DNA from: Pseudomonas fluorescens
Lineage (GTDB): Bacteria > Pseudomonadota > Gammaproteobacteria > Pseudomonadales > Pseudomonadaceae
Assembly: GCF_902497775.2 (NCBI RefSeq)
Contig: NZ_OZ024668.1
Location: 1,635,826 to 1,699,825, forward strand
Reading direction: 5' to 3'
Length of the DNA stretch: 64,000 nucleotides
Shown: piece by piece, positions 17,257 to 26,376 of the stretch
How positions within the stretch are numbered: position 1 is the stretch's first letter
Layout: each line of letters starts with the position of its first letter
The notes under the pieces: generated by a model
Databases searched by the model: none
Seen by the model: only the letters and a program-made list of their open reading frames with translations
Told to the model about the DNA's origin: nothing
Program-made: the position numbers and the translations under genes

Positions 17257-17568
17257 TCAGCCTCGTTTTTCATAGTCGTACTGCACGTGAGGGGCGAGCG
17301 GGTGCAGATCGACTGCGGCTTGCTGCAAAGCTAAAGCCGTCAGCTCGATCATCCGCTCACCTTGCCCGCTGGCCAGGGCGTGGTCTTTGGCGGCCCGGGT
17401 TTCGAAGACCCAGATCACCTGCAAACTGGAAGGGAAGCGCGCGTAATCCACCAGGTGGGTGAGCCAGGCAAAACCAACGATTTCGGCCTTGGCGGTCTCG
17501 CAGGCTTCGGTGAGGGTGGCGACCAGGCGGCGGTCAAGCTGCGCCTGTTCGCGTTTGCTCAGTGGCAT
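17257..17568 (-). CDS. Conserved small protein of unknown function
   Basis: 103 residues, no signal peptide or membrane span. An N-terminal basic helix (MPLSKREQAQLDRRLVATLTEA) is followed by an alpha/beta part with LQVIWVFETRAAKDHAL. I do not recognise a family with confidence. It lies three bases upstream of the DUF1289 gene in the same direction, which suggests one small operon. Codon use is typical of the window, so it is a real gene. Confidence 0.65.
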   Translation of the reverse strand: MPLSKREQAQLDRRLVATLTEACETAKAEIVGFAWLTHLVDYARFPSSLQVIWVFETRAAKDHALASGQGERMIELTALALQQAAVDLHPLAPHVQYDYEKRG

Positions 17569-17693
17569 GGGGTAAGGGTCCTTGCGGGAGGGGAGGCAGT
17601 CAAGTGGGAGCTGGACTTGCCAGCGATCGAGCGCGCAGCGGCCGTAATCCAGGCAACACCTGATGTGCTGTCTGCACCGGCCGCATCAATACG

Positions 17694-18029
17694 TTACTGA
17701 ACGTTGTGCAGCTTGACCACATCACCCGAGACGCGGGTGGTGTAACCGGTCAATACCCAGGCCCAGAACCAGTTTTCCTGAACCTGGGTGTTGATCATCG
17801 CGTCGCCGCCCTTGGCCTTGATCGCGGCATTCTGTGCGCGGACAAAACGGCTGTTCTGGCGCACCGGGATGACGCCCAGCACCAGCAGGCCGGTGGCGCT
17901 CGCTTCGCTGTGGCCGATCACGGTGTACTGGTCGGCGTTGTAGTGCTGGGTTTTCATCGGGGTGCCGGTGCAACCTGCCAGGGCCAGGACGAACAGGCCG
18001 CAGGCGACAACTTTGCTCAGGTTTTTCAC
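17694..18029 (-). CDS. Small lipoprotein, possibly TRL-like
   Basis: 111 residues from a GTG at 18029, with GGAG seven bases upstream. The N-terminus is a lipoprotein signal (VVACGLFVLALAGC) with the acylated cysteine at about residue 20. The mature part has a hydrophobic stretch ATGLLVLGVIPV and the segment NAAIKAKGGDAMINTQV, which recall the TRL-like lipoprotein family of unknown role. A serine/threonine-rich C-terminus follows. It is divergent from the NmrA-like gene. The lipoprotein call is firm, the family is tentative. Confidence 0.7.
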   Translation of the reverse strand: MKNLSKVVACGLFVLALAGCTGTPMKTQHYNADQYTVIGHSEASATGLLVLGVIPVRQNSRFVRAQNAAIKAKGGDAMINTQVQENWFWAWVLTGYTTRVSGDVVKLHNVQ

Positions 18030-18180
18030 TGCATAACTCCATGATAATTGGCCCGGGATCCATCTCTCGAGCGGCGCGTACTGTACCGGATCAGCCAGGA
18101 TGACGCTCGTCTGCCGGCGCGCGACCGACTGCCGCACGGCGTAAAATAATGGGTTGCGACACTCCCTCGGAGCAGCAGCC

Positions 18181-18936
18181 ATGAAAATCGTCGTAATCGG
18201 TGGGACCGGCCTGATCGGCACCCAGTTGTGCAACAACCTGCGCGCCAACGGCCACAAGGTGCTCGCCGCCTCGCCCAGGACCGGCGTCGATACCCTCACC
18301 GGCGAAGGCCTGGAACAAGCGCTGCAAGGTACCGATGTGGTGGTCGATGTGGCCAACTCACCCTCATTCGAAGATGCCGCCGTGCTGGCGTTTTTCCAGA
18401 CCTCAGGGCGCAATCTGCTGGCCGCTGAGCAGAAGGCCGAAGTCCGTCACCACATCGCCCTGTCGGTGGTCGGTACCGAGCGCATGCAGGACAGCGGCTA
18501 CTTTCGCGCCAAGCTGGCCCAGGAGCAGCTGATCAAGGCCTCGGGCATGCCCTATACCCTCCTGCGCGCCACGCAGTTTTTCGAGTTCATGGGCGCCATT
18601 GCCTATTCCGGCGCCGACGGCAACCGCGTGCGTCTGACCGACGCCGTCCTGCAGCCGGTGGCCTCATCCGACGTTGCCCTGACCCTGGCCAACCTCGTCG
18701 AGCAAGCACCAGCCAATCGCACCCTCGAAGTCGCCGGCCCCGATCGCCTGCCGCTGGCCGACTTCGTGCGCAGCTATCTGCTGCACAATCAAGATGCCCG
18801 GGAAGTGATTGCCGACCCTGAGGCTACCTATTTCGGCGCGCTGATCAACGACCGTTCATTGACCCCGGATGCCGATGTCATCCTCGGCTCGCTGCACTTT
18901 CAGACCTGGTTGAAAACCACCGCCGTGCAACGCTGA
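18181..18936 (+). CDS. NmrA-like / atypical SDR NAD(P)-binding protein
   Basis: 251 residues from the ATG at 18181, with GGAG ten bases upstream. The glycine-rich motif VVIGGTGLIGTQL opens a Rossmann fold; then come VVVDVANSPSF, HHIALSVVGTERM and SGMPYTLLRATQFFEF. This is the pattern of NmrA-like and atypical short-chain reductases that bind NAD(P), where the catalytic Tyr-x3-Lys pair is not conserved. Such proteins act as redox sensors or reductases. No operon partner is present. The substrate is unknown. Confidence 0.85.
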   Translation: MKIVVIGGTGLIGTQLCNNLRANGHKVLAASPRTGVDTLTGEGLEQALQGTDVVVDVANSPSFEDAAVLAFFQTSGRNLLAAEQKAEVRHHIALSVVGTERMQDSGYFRAKLAQEQLIKASGMPYTLLRATQFFEFMGAIAYSGADGNRVRLTDAVLQPVASSDVALTLANLVEQAPANRTLEVAGPDRLPLADFVRSYLLHNQDAREVIADPEATYFGALINDRSLTPDADVILGSLHFQTWLKTTAVQR

Positions 18937-18962
18937 CCTGTTGCACAGGGAAGTGACATTCT

Positions 18963-20198
18963 TTACCCGCGCCACACCGGCCACAGGTCGCGGCCCAACG
19001 CCCAGTGGCCTTGCCCGGCCAGCACGCGCACTCCACCGACCCAGCGCTCGGGGGCCTGCTGTTCAAGCCAGTGGGCCTGGCCTGCCAGTACCTGCTCGCC
19101 CAGCGAGGTCAAGCTCAAAGGCCGGCGCGGCCATTGCAGCTCGGCCTGCGCTTCATTGAGCAGTGGCGTGGGCGAATCGATCAGCGGGCGCAGCAGAGCA
19201 TGGAACATCATGTCGCCCAGATAGGGCAGCGGCTCGCGCTTGCCCATCAGTTCGGCAAATACCTGGCCGAACGGCACCTGGCCAAACTCGCTGATGATCT
19301 GCAGTGCCAGGCGTTCGCTGAGCGACAGGCCATCGTCCACCCCGGGCAGTTCCTGCAACTGGCGCAACAGCGCAGCGCCGAGCAAGGGCAGTGCCAGGCC
19401 CTGCTGATGGGCCAATTGTGCCCAGGCTTGCGGCGACGGTGCGCAATAGGCGGCCCAGGCCTCGCGCGCCAGTTGCAGCATCGGCGCATCCACTGCCCGG
19501 CGCTGCGGCCACAACCAGGCCAGTACATCCGGGGCCAGTTGGCCGATACCGATAAAGCGCTCGACCCCCGGCATGCGGTCGATCTCGATCAGTTCCAGGC
19601 GCTGCGGCGGCTTGTGCAAACCGGCCAGCACGCGGATCAGGAACAACTGGTCATAGGCATCCGCCTCGCACCAGAGCACTGCGCTGGGGCAGCCTTCGAG
19701 GCGAGCCAGGTCGGCGTATTCGTCGTCCATCCTACGCTGCACGGCAAGTGGCTCCAGGCCATAGGCCTGGCTGATGTAGTCGCAACGCAGGGCGCGGTAA
19801 GGCGCTGCTGGCAACTCACGCACCGGGCCCATCACCAGGGGGTCGCTGAGCATGTGAAAGGCGCCGGTAAACCCGGCCAGGCGCAAGCTGTGGCTGATGT
19901 CGTTGCCGCAACGCCAATGCTGGGTGCGGGCTTCGTCATCGGCGAGAAACTGCGGGTGGCGGGCGGCAAAGTCGATGGCGTCGATATGCGCCTTGAGCTT
20001 GGGCCAGCTGGCAAAACCCAGGTCGCGGGCGATCAGCCACTGGGCATCGGCCAGGCGCGGTGAAGCCGGCTCGAGCTGCGCCAGCTGTTCGGGCGCGGCA
20101 CCCGTGCGCAGGCGCTGAAGCAGCTCCTTGGCGCGTTTGCGTTGTTGTTCGAGGTTGATGCGCCCGTCATGGGGCGGCGATGACAGTCGAGCAGGCAT
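18963..20198 (-). CDS. DUF1835-like protein
   Basis: 411 residues, cytoplasmic. The first 70 residues are a basic helical segment (LEQQRKRAKELLQRLR; later LIARDLGFASWPKLKAHI, a motif also seen next to ankyrin repeats). From about residue 95 the sequence HWRCGNDISHSLRLAGFTGAF and SDPLVMGPV matches the DUF1835 pattern, a domain of unknown role. The rest is helical with no recognised motif. It lies between the NmrA-like gene (convergent) and the patatin-like gene. No function can be given. Confidence 0.6.
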   Translation of the reverse strand: MPARLSSPPHDGRINLEQQRKRAKELLQRLRTGAAPEQLAQLEPASPRLADAQWLIARDLGFASWPKLKAHIDAIDFAARHPQFLADDEARTQHWRCGNDISHSLRLAGFTGAFHMLSDPLVMGPVRELPAAPYRALRCDYISQAYGLEPLAVQRRMDDEYADLARLEGCPSAVLWCEADAYDQLFLIRVLAGLHKPPQRLELIEIDRMPGVERFIGIGQLAPDVLAWLWPQRRAVDAPMLQLAREAWAAYCAPSPQAWAQLAHQQGLALPLLGAALLRQLQELPGVDDGLSLSERLALQIISEFGQVPFGQVFAELMGKREPLPYLGDMMFHALLRPLIDSPTPLLNEAQAELQWPRRPLSLTSLGEQVLAGQAHWLEQQAPERWVGGVRVLAGQGHWALGRDLWPVWRG

Positions 20199-20350
20199 AC
20201 GAACTCCTTGTGCGAGCCTTGTCCGCTGTCAGGCCGGGAGTCGTAGACGAGCATGTGGGGTGTATAGCCTGGGCGCAGCCCTTTGCGCGGACGGGTGGCG
20301 TGGTTGACGCCGGCTGTGACTATAGGCCCGGTGCCAGAAAAAATAAATGG

Positions 20351-22522
20351 TTAGTCAATACGTGCAGTGCGCAGGACCTGGGGGTGCAGACATTTCATGA
20401 TGTCGGTTTTTTTGTTGTATATGCGCGACAGAATCAAGTCAGTAGGCACTACAGGAGTGGCTTTCTGCACCTTCGCCACTTGGTTGAAGCGTTGCGCGTC
20501 GACTTGTTTCGGATCGGCCTTGCTGAAGAACCAGTTGATACGTTGCGCATAAAAGGCGCCCAGGTCGCGCATGGCGCCATAGACCCAAGGCGAGGAGTCA
20601 GCCGTCATCATTACTGTCGAGTGCTGTGGAAAGAATGGACAGCCGTCGCTTGCAATACCGTCTGCAGAGGTGAAGTTTTTCGCAATGAATCCCAGCAGTT
20701 CGCACGATGGCGTGTCGGCGTAGGTCCAGTTCGATACGCGGTCGAATTTTTTGCAATGGCGCTGGATGGCGGCGGCGCACTGTCCTTCGAGTCCGCGTTG
20801 GCAAGCAACGCCCATTGCCGCCAGGGCGTCAGTCAATTGCGAGTTGGCCAGCGCCGGTTTGATGATGAACAAACGGGCGAAGTATTCGCCAGGCAGCACG
20901 GTTTGTTCATCGCTGCGGCTACAGTCCTCGGCCATTTTCCCGTTGGATACACAACCGAGCAGAACCGGATGTTGCCAGTTGAAAATGTCGTAGCCCAAGG
21001 GGTAGTGCCGGGTCTGGTTACAGACACTGTCCAGATCGGCCAGCCCCGGTACAGTCAGGTACAAACCCTGTTTGCGGATCTGGCTTTTCAGCCGGCACAA
21101 GTCACCCATCTCGCCCTTACGGTCCTGCGCATGGTCGGAAATGATGATGGTTTCGATACCCCGACGGATCAGCGCATAGGCCCCCAGGTTTTCCGATTGG
21201 CCGCCATCGGAAAGGTGGATGAAAACCGAATCCCTGGATGGCGTGAACCGGTGTGCGTAGTAAAGCGGCCAGGGCAGAAACTTGTGGCCGATGTAGTGCG
21301 CTTGGTTGACGGCGTTCGGGGAGGTACTGAGGGTATTGCGGTATGACGTCCCCCAACTCAAGGTCGTAGCGCCCATCAGGGCACCCAGCAGGTTACGCAG
21401 CGGCGGCTCGGTGACGGCTTTTTGTTGTGAGTCGAGGAAGGCTGCCGAGGCGACGGTCGCCCGATAGGGTGTCAGGTCGGGTAGCTGCTTCTGATGGTAG
21501 CCATACAAGCCTGACCCCTGGGTGTAGGGGGTGATCTCGAACACGCTCAGGTTGGCATCTGATTGTGCGCTGAAGTCCCAGGGTGTCCTGTCCTCGCCAG
21601 CGGTTGCATTGATGATCCACAGCGGCGCGCCGTGGCGCTGGTAAGCATTGTCGAGATACTCAAAGGTCAGACCGATGCCCTGCCGGGTGCGGCCTTCGCG
21701 CCTGATCTGCACCGGGCGCTTGCCAATACGATCACGGAATTCACAACCACCGTCGCTACATTTCACCGGACTTGCGGCGTAGGCCCGGGCAATACCGCTG
21801 TTGTAGCGATGCTGACTGACAGAAACCTCCAGCTCCCAGTCGAAGACGCCATTGACCAGCATGCCCAACGGCATCACCGCGACACTCTCGAGCCCCATTA
21901 CGAGTGCATCTGCGCTAAAGCGGGTGTCTGTTTCAGTGGTGGTGTAGCTGAATGAGTCGTTGAATACATCCTGGAATCCGCGAAGTGCATTCTGGTAACG
22001 ATAGCGATCATTGGATACGGAGGTGTCGTTGGTCAGGTTGATCGGGTCGCAGTTTTCGAGTCGCAGATCATTGATCCCGGCCCTGACGTAGCGCGATGGC
22101 AGGCAGTCGGCGAAGAACCGTGCCATTTGCCGCGGGGCATGGCTGCCGGCTTCTGCGGGCGGGAGGTCGAAGCGCATCCGTGCGTAGTACCAAAGCGCGG
22201 CATAGCCACCGCCTGAGACACTGGACAGCGCATCCACCTCGGCCATCAAACCACTCGTGGTCAGCCCTTGCAGGACGCCCATCGAGAATGCCGACGCTTT
22301 GGTGCCACCGCCTGCCAGTGCCACCCCTAAGTGAGGAAGCGTTTTATCACGCAGCTCCGGTTCGAATTTTTTGCGCAAGGTATCGCTAGTAAAGTAGTCA
22401 ACTGCGCCCATCCAGTTTCCTTCATCCCTGAGCGGTGATGACTTCTCTGCGAGGGCTGTGCAGCCGCTCAAGGCGCAGAGGGATAGGGCTAACGTGGCCG
22501 TGCTCGTCCTGGCGTGGACCAT
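20351..22522 (-). CDS. Large patatin-like phospholipase lipoprotein
   Basis: 723 residues. The N-terminus carries a lipobox (LALSLCALSGC, acylated Cys21), so the protein is likely anchored to a membrane facing the periplasm or cell surface. The patatin-like core follows at once: oxyanion loop VALAGGGTK (71-74), nucleophile region SSVSGGGYAA with Ser103, and the catalytic aspartate in FIHLSDGGQSENLG near residue 450. The nucleophile elbow reads S-V-S-G-G rather than the common G-x-S-x-G. Patatin enzymes hydrolyse acyl esters of phospholipids. Third codon positions look less GC-rich than in neighbours, hinting at a different origin. No partner gene is seen. Confidence 0.75.
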   Translation of the reverse strand: MVHARTSTATLALSLCALSGCTALAEKSSPLRDEGNWMGAVDYFTSDTLRKKFEPELRDKTLPHLGVALAGGGTKASAFSMGVLQGLTTSGLMAEVDALSSVSGGGYAALWYYARMRFDLPPAEAGSHAPRQMARFFADCLPSRYVRAGINDLRLENCDPINLTNDTSVSNDRYRYQNALRGFQDVFNDSFSYTTTETDTRFSADALVMGLESVAVMPLGMLVNGVFDWELEVSVSQHRYNSGIARAYAASPVKCSDGGCEFRDRIGKRPVQIRREGRTRQGIGLTFEYLDNAYQRHGAPLWIINATAGEDRTPWDFSAQSDANLSVFEITPYTQGSGLYGYHQKQLPDLTPYRATVASAAFLDSQQKAVTEPPLRNLLGALMGATTLSWGTSYRNTLSTSPNAVNQAHYIGHKFLPWPLYYAHRFTPSRDSVFIHLSDGGQSENLGAYALIRRGIETIIISDHAQDRKGEMGDLCRLKSQIRKQGLYLTVPGLADLDSVCNQTRHYPLGYDIFNWQHPVLLGCVSNGKMAEDCSRSDEQTVLPGEYFARLFIIKPALANSQLTDALAAMGVACQRGLEGQCAAAIQRHCKKFDRVSNWTYADTPSCELLGFIAKNFTSADGIASDGCPFFPQHSTVMMTADSSPWVYGAMRDLGAFYAQRINWFFSKADPKQVDAQRFNQVAKVQKATPVVPTDLILSRIYNKKTDIMKCLHPQVLRTARID

Positions 22523-22599
22523 ATGCGCCTCAAATCGGGTGCGTGATGTTAAAAAGCTATAGCACGGCTTTTCACCACCAGCCCGGCAAAAGGCAATCG

Positions 22600-23496
22600 T
22601 CAGCTCCAGGCTGACGGCCAGCGCTCCTGCAGCAGGTCGCTGAACACCTTCAGGCGCGGCGAATGCTGGCGCGAGGGCGGATAGACCAGCGCCAGCTCAC
22701 GCCAGCGGCCGGCAAACGGCTCCAATACCGGCACCAGGCGGCCGTCGGCCAGGGCCTGGCGGGCGACGAAATCCATTACCTGGACAATGCCGAAACCCTG
22801 CAGCGCCGCATCGATCAGCGGGTCGCCGACATCGAAGAGCATTTGCCCGCTGACCGGTACATCGACCAGCCGCCCGTGCTGCACGAACTGCCAGTCGACC
22901 CGGCGCCCTAGGTAGGGGTTATGCACCACCAGGCAGTTGTGCCGGGCCAGGTCCTCGAGGGTCTGCGGCACGCCGTGGCGGTCAAGGTAGCCGGGGGAGG
23001 CGACGGTCACCCAATGCATCGGCGCCAGGGGCCGGGCCACCAGGCGCACATCGCTGAGCGGGCCGATGCGTACGGCGGCGTCGAAGCCTTCTTCGGCCAG
23101 ATCGACCAGGCGATCGGTCATGGTCGCATCCAGCACCAGCTCTGGATGGCGCTGGGTCAGCTCACCCAGCAGCGGCAGGATGACGATGCGGCCAAACGCC
23201 GACGGCAGGCTCAGGCGCAGGGTACCGCTGGGCTCGCAGCGGCGGTCGAGCAGCAGTTGCTCGGCCTCCTCGAACCCGGCCAGCAACGGTGCGCACCGCT
23301 CGCGCAACAGCAGGCCGTCGGCGGTCAGGCTGACACTGCGGGTGTTGCGGTGCAGCAGCTTGACCCCCAGTTGTTCTTCCAGACGCCGGATCGCCCGCGA
23401 CAGCCCCGATTGGGTCAAGCCGGTGCTGGCGGCCGCGGCGGTAAAGCTGCGCAACTCGGCGACCTTGAGCAGCAGGGCAACGGTGTTTAGATCCAT
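22600..23496 (-). CDS. LysR-family transcriptional regulator
   Basis: 298 residues from the ATG at 23496, just before the helix-turn-helix (MDLNTVALLLKVAELRSFTAAAASTGL). The DNA-binding part ends with VKLLHRNTRSVSLTADG, the hallmark of the CrgA/AaeR-like LysR branch, and the effector domain contains LDATMTDRLVDLAEEGFDAAVRIG. It is divergent from a DHA2-type efflux pump with a 17-base palindrome in the gap, so it likely controls that pump. The effector is unknown. Confidence 0.9.
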   Translation of the reverse strand: MDLNTVALLLKVAELRSFTAAAASTGLTQSGLSRAIRRLEEQLGVKLLHRNTRSVSLTADGLLLRERCAPLLAGFEEAEQLLLDRRCEPSGTLRLSLPSAFGRIVILPLLGELTQRHPELVLDATMTDRLVDLAEEGFDAAVRIGPLSDVRLVARPLAPMHWVTVASPGYLDRHGVPQTLEDLARHNCLVVHNPYLGRRVDWQFVQHGRLVDVPVSGQMLFDVGDPLIDAALQGFGIVQVMDFVARQALADGRLVPVLEPFAGRWRELALVYPPSRQHSPRLKVFSDLLQERWPSAWS

Positions 23497-23534
23497 GATT
23501 AAAGTCATTACTGAAAGGACTGGCAGCGTATTTA

Positions 23535-23551
23535 TCATGCCTGGCGCATGA
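23535..23551. promoter_or_regulatory. Palindrome between LysR gene and efflux pump gene
   Basis: TCATGC-N5-GCATGA, perfect six-base arms, in the 90-base divergent gap. It is a likely LysR-type binding site. It overlaps an in-frame ATG at 23548, which supports the downstream start (23587) for the pump gene. Confidence 0.4.
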
Positions 23552-23586
23552 ATGACACTGGCGCCTTCTTGCCAAGGATGCCGCGC

Positions 23587-25023
23587 ATGTCGATTTCCAC
23601 CCCACGCCACCCCGCCTTGATGCTGCTGTTACTGGCCTGTGCCCAGCTGATCATTGCCCTGGACTACACCATCGTCTTCGTCGCCTTGCCGACCATTGGC
23701 GAACACCTGGCCATCGGCCCGCGCCAGCTGCAATGGATCATCAGCGCCTTCGGCGTGGCCTTTGGCGGTTGCCTGCTGCTTGGCGGCCGCGCCGCCGACC
23801 TGCTGGGCCGGCGGCGTTTGTATCGGCTTGGCCAGGCCTTGTTCGCCATCGCCTCGCTGGCCGGCGGCCTCACCGACCAGGCCGAGATTCTGGTGCTGGC
23901 CCGGGCGCTGCAAGGGCTGGCAGGCGCCTTGCTGTTTCCCGCCACCCTGGCGCTGATCAACAGCCAGTACGCCGAAGGTGCGCCGCGTACCCGTGCCCTG
24001 GCGATCTGGAGCGCCGCCTCGGCTGCGGGCCTGGCGCTCGGCGCCTTGCTCGGCGGCATTCTCACCCAGTGGCTGGGCTGGCAGGCGGTGTTCCTGGTCA
24101 ACGTGCCGCTGGCGGGGGCTTGTGCCTGGGCTGCCGGCTATTGGATTCCGGCCGATCCGGTCCGGGCGCAAGGTCGCTCGTTTGACCTCGCTGGCGCCCT
24201 GACTATCACCCTGGGTGGCAGCCTGTTGGTGCTGGCGCTGATCGAAGGGCCGAGCTGGGGCTGGCAACGGCCGCTGTTCTGGACAGTGCTGGCAGCTGCA
24301 CTGATCTGCCTGGCGCTGTTCGGGGTGATCGAAACCCGCAGCCGCGACCCGCTGATGCCGCTGCGCTTGCTGCGCACCCCGGGCTTGCGTGCGGCCATGG
24401 GCCTGACCGCTGTGTTCATGGCCAGCTTCAGCGTGCAGTACTACTTCCTGGCCTTGTACTTTCAGCAGATCTACGGCTACAGCGTGCTTGCCAGCGGCCT
24501 GGCGTTTTTGCCGGCGACACTGGTGTGCACTCTGGGCATCGGCATCGCCGAGCGGGCCCTGGCCGGCCTGGGGTTGCGCAGCACCTTGATCATCGGCTTG
24601 CTGGCCGGCGGTGTGGGGATTCTCTGGCTTGGTTGGAGCTTGCCCGGCGATGGTGTTTTCGTTCACCTGTTGGCGCCGATTGCCTTGCTCAGCATCGGCC
24701 AGGGCATGACCTGGACTGCCATGTGGGTGTGCGCTGGGCAGGGTGTCGCGGCGGGCGAGCAAGGCGTGGCTTCAGGCATGGCTTCCACCGTTCAGCAGAT
24801 CGGTGGCGCGCTGGGTCTGGCGCTGCTGGTGGGGCTGGCCAACCAGGGCCTCGACGGCTTGAGCGGCGCCGCTTGGCAGCAAGGGTATGCGCTGGGCTTG
24901 CAGCGGGCAGTGCTGGTCAGCGGCGGGATCGCCTTGTTGGGTGTGCTGATTGCTCTGGTGCTGCCCGGCAAGCGGCGCAGCACTGCGGCAGTGGCTGAAA
25001 CCAGCGCTGGTTCGCCACCCTGA
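23587..25023 (+). CDS. MFS drug efflux transporter, DHA2 (EmrB/QacA) type
   Basis: 478 residues from the ATG at 23587, preceded at eight bases by AAGGA. About 14 hydrophobic segments are seen. The motif ALDYTIVFVALPTIGEHL is the DHA2 motif D1, and GGRAADLLGRRRLYRLG is the MFS loop motif A. These inner-membrane antiporters export drugs or toxic metabolites using the proton gradient. No membrane-fusion partner is adjacent, so it probably acts alone. The divergent LysR gene is its likely regulator. Confidence 0.9.
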   Translation: MSISTPRHPALMLLLLACAQLIIALDYTIVFVALPTIGEHLAIGPRQLQWIISAFGVAFGGCLLLGGRAADLLGRRRLYRLGQALFAIASLAGGLTDQAEILVLARALQGLAGALLFPATLALINSQYAEGAPRTRALAIWSAASAAGLALGALLGGILTQWLGWQAVFLVNVPLAGACAWAAGYWIPADPVRAQGRSFDLAGALTITLGGSLLVLALIEGPSWGWQRPLFWTVLAAALICLALFGVIETRSRDPLMPLRLLRTPGLRAAMGLTAVFMASFSVQYYFLALYFQQIYGYSVLASGLAFLPATLVCTLGIGIAERALAGLGLRSTLIIGLLAGGVGILWLGWSLPGDGVFVHLLAPIALLSIGQGMTWTAMWVCAGQGVAAGEQGVASGMASTVQQIGGALGLALLVGLANQGLDGLSGAAWQQGYALGLQRAVLVSGGIALLGVLIALVLPGKRRSTAAVAETSAGSPP

Positions 25024-25069
25024 ACGCACGGCACACTGTTGTCCCGATACTGCCTCACGGAACGAGCCG

Positions 25070-25525
25070 ATGCCCCTGCACATTCGCCCTGCCACGCCCG
25101 CCGACGCCAGCGCCATCAGTGCGGTGATCATCCAGTCCTTGCAGCAGACCAACGCCGCCGATTATTCAGCGGTGCTGATCGCCCAGGTCGAGCAGAGCTT
25201 TACTCCAGAACGAATAGTGGCCTTGCTGGAACAGCGTCAGGTACTGGTGGCGCTGCTCGACCAACAACTGGTTGGCACGGCCAGCCTGCAGGGCAATGTG
25301 GTGCGCAGCGTGTTTGTGACGCCCGTGTTGCAGGGCATAGGCGTGGGCCGCGCGCTGATGTTTGCGATTGAGGATTTGGCCCGGCAAGCAGGCCAGACAC
25401 TGCTGCGGGTGCCGTCATCGATAACTGCAGAGGCGTTCTATGCCCGGCTCGGCTACGCCAAGCTCCGTGAGGTGCTGGAGGGGGAGGAGCGGATCATTGT
25501 CATGGAGCGGAATGTGGCGCGCTGA
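25070..25525 (+). CDS. GNAT-family N-acetyltransferase
   Basis: 151 residues beginning at MPLHIRPATPADASAISAVI, the usual first strand and helix of a GNAT fold. The acetyl-CoA loop is at VFVTPVLQGIGVGRALM, and the C-terminal AEAFYARLGYAKL holds the conserved aromatic. The start at 25070 follows GGAACGAG. Overall it resembles small acetyltransferases of the PhnO/YafP sort, but the substrate is unknown. It is downstream of the efflux pump by 46 bases and could be cotranscribed with it. Confidence 0.85.
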   Translation: MPLHIRPATPADASAISAVIIQSLQQTNAADYSAVLIAQVEQSFTPERIVALLEQRQVLVALLDQQLVGTASLQGNVVRSVFVTPVLQGIGVGRALMFAIEDLARQAGQTLLRVPSSITAEAFYARLGYAKLREVLEGEERIIVMERNVAR

Positions 25526-25594
25526 TGTGATGGTTGAATAAACACGCCTTGCCCACATCGGGCAGGACGCTGGGTCGTTGTCGTTGAATATAAT

Positions 25595-25623
25595 TTGACA
25601 TATTTGATTTGTGATCACATATT
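25595..25623 (+). promoter_or_regulatory. Sigma-70 promoter with internal palindrome upstream of GntR gene
   Basis: TTGACA (25595-25600), a 17-base spacer, and CATATT (25618-25623). The perfect palindrome TGTGATCACA (25610-25619) lies in the spacer and touches the -10 box. A partial second copy, GGTCACA, follows. This is a good candidate site for autorepression by the GntR protein encoded 34 bases downstream. Confidence 0.6.
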
Positions 25624-25656
25624 CTGGTCACAAGAACGACAACACAGGCTTCCCCC

Positions 25657-26376
25657 ATGACCGATCGTCCCGTCCTGTTGCCGGCCCTGCGTCAGGTGTC
25701 CCGCGATACCCTGCAAGACCAGGTCTACCGGCAAATCCGCGAAGCGCTGATGAGCGGGCGCTTTCAGCCCGGGCAGAAGCTGACCATCCGAGGCCTGGCC
25801 GAAGCGCTGGGCTCCAGCCCCATGCCGGTACGCGAAGCGCTGCAGCGCCTGAGCGCCGAGAACGCTTTTGAAGTCACCGAAACCTCGCGCTTGCGAGTAC
25901 GGGTGATGACCACCGAGCGTCTGCGCGAAATCCGCGATGCCCGGGTCGCCCTCGAAGGCCTGTTGGCCGAGAAGGCCGTGGCCCATCTCAGCGACGCCGA
26001 TCTGGCCGAAATCACCGACCTCTGCGTACAGATGCAAGCCGCCGCCGACAAGGTCGACGTGCCGGCTTACCTGTGGGGCAACTTCGCCTTTCACCGGCGC
26101 ATCTATGCCGTGGCCCAGGCCGAACTGACGGTCGCTGCGGTAGAGAATTTCTGGCTGCACATGGGCCCGTGTTTTGCCCTGGTCGCCCCGGACAAGGCCC
26201 ACCTGCAGCGCTCGATGCAAGCGCACGACCGCATCGTCGCCGCCCTGGCCGACCGTGATGCGGCGGCGGCGCGGGCAGCGGTGACCGACGACATCATGCA
26301 GGCCGCCGATTCCCTGGCGCGTCTGCTGGTCAACAACGACCGCGCGCGGTCTGTTTCAGGAGTGAAAAAAGCATGA
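25657..26376 (+). CDS. GntR-family regulator with FCD domain
   Basis: 239 residues. The N-terminal winged helix reads LQDQVYRQIREALMSGRFQPGQKLTIRGLAEALGSSPMPVREALQRL, which is the standard GntR form. The C-terminal FCD domain has the helix LREIRDARVALEGLLAEKAV and the metal-binding histidine region NFAFHRRIY. Members repress catabolic genes and respond to organic acids. The stop overlaps the SDR start (ATGA), so it is the first gene of the operon that follows, and the promoter upstream carries a palindrome. The effector is probably the operon's substrate. Confidence 0.9.
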   Translation: MTDRPVLLPALRQVSRDTLQDQVYRQIREALMSGRFQPGQKLTIRGLAEALGSSPMPVREALQRLSAENAFEVTETSRLRVRVMTTERLREIRDARVALEGLLAEKAVAHLSDADLAEITDLCVQMQAAADKVDVPAYLWGNFAFHRRIYAVAQAELTVAAVENFWLHMGPCFALVAPDKAHLQRSMQAHDRIVAALADRDAAAARAAVTDDIMQAADSLARLLVNNDRARSVSGVKKA

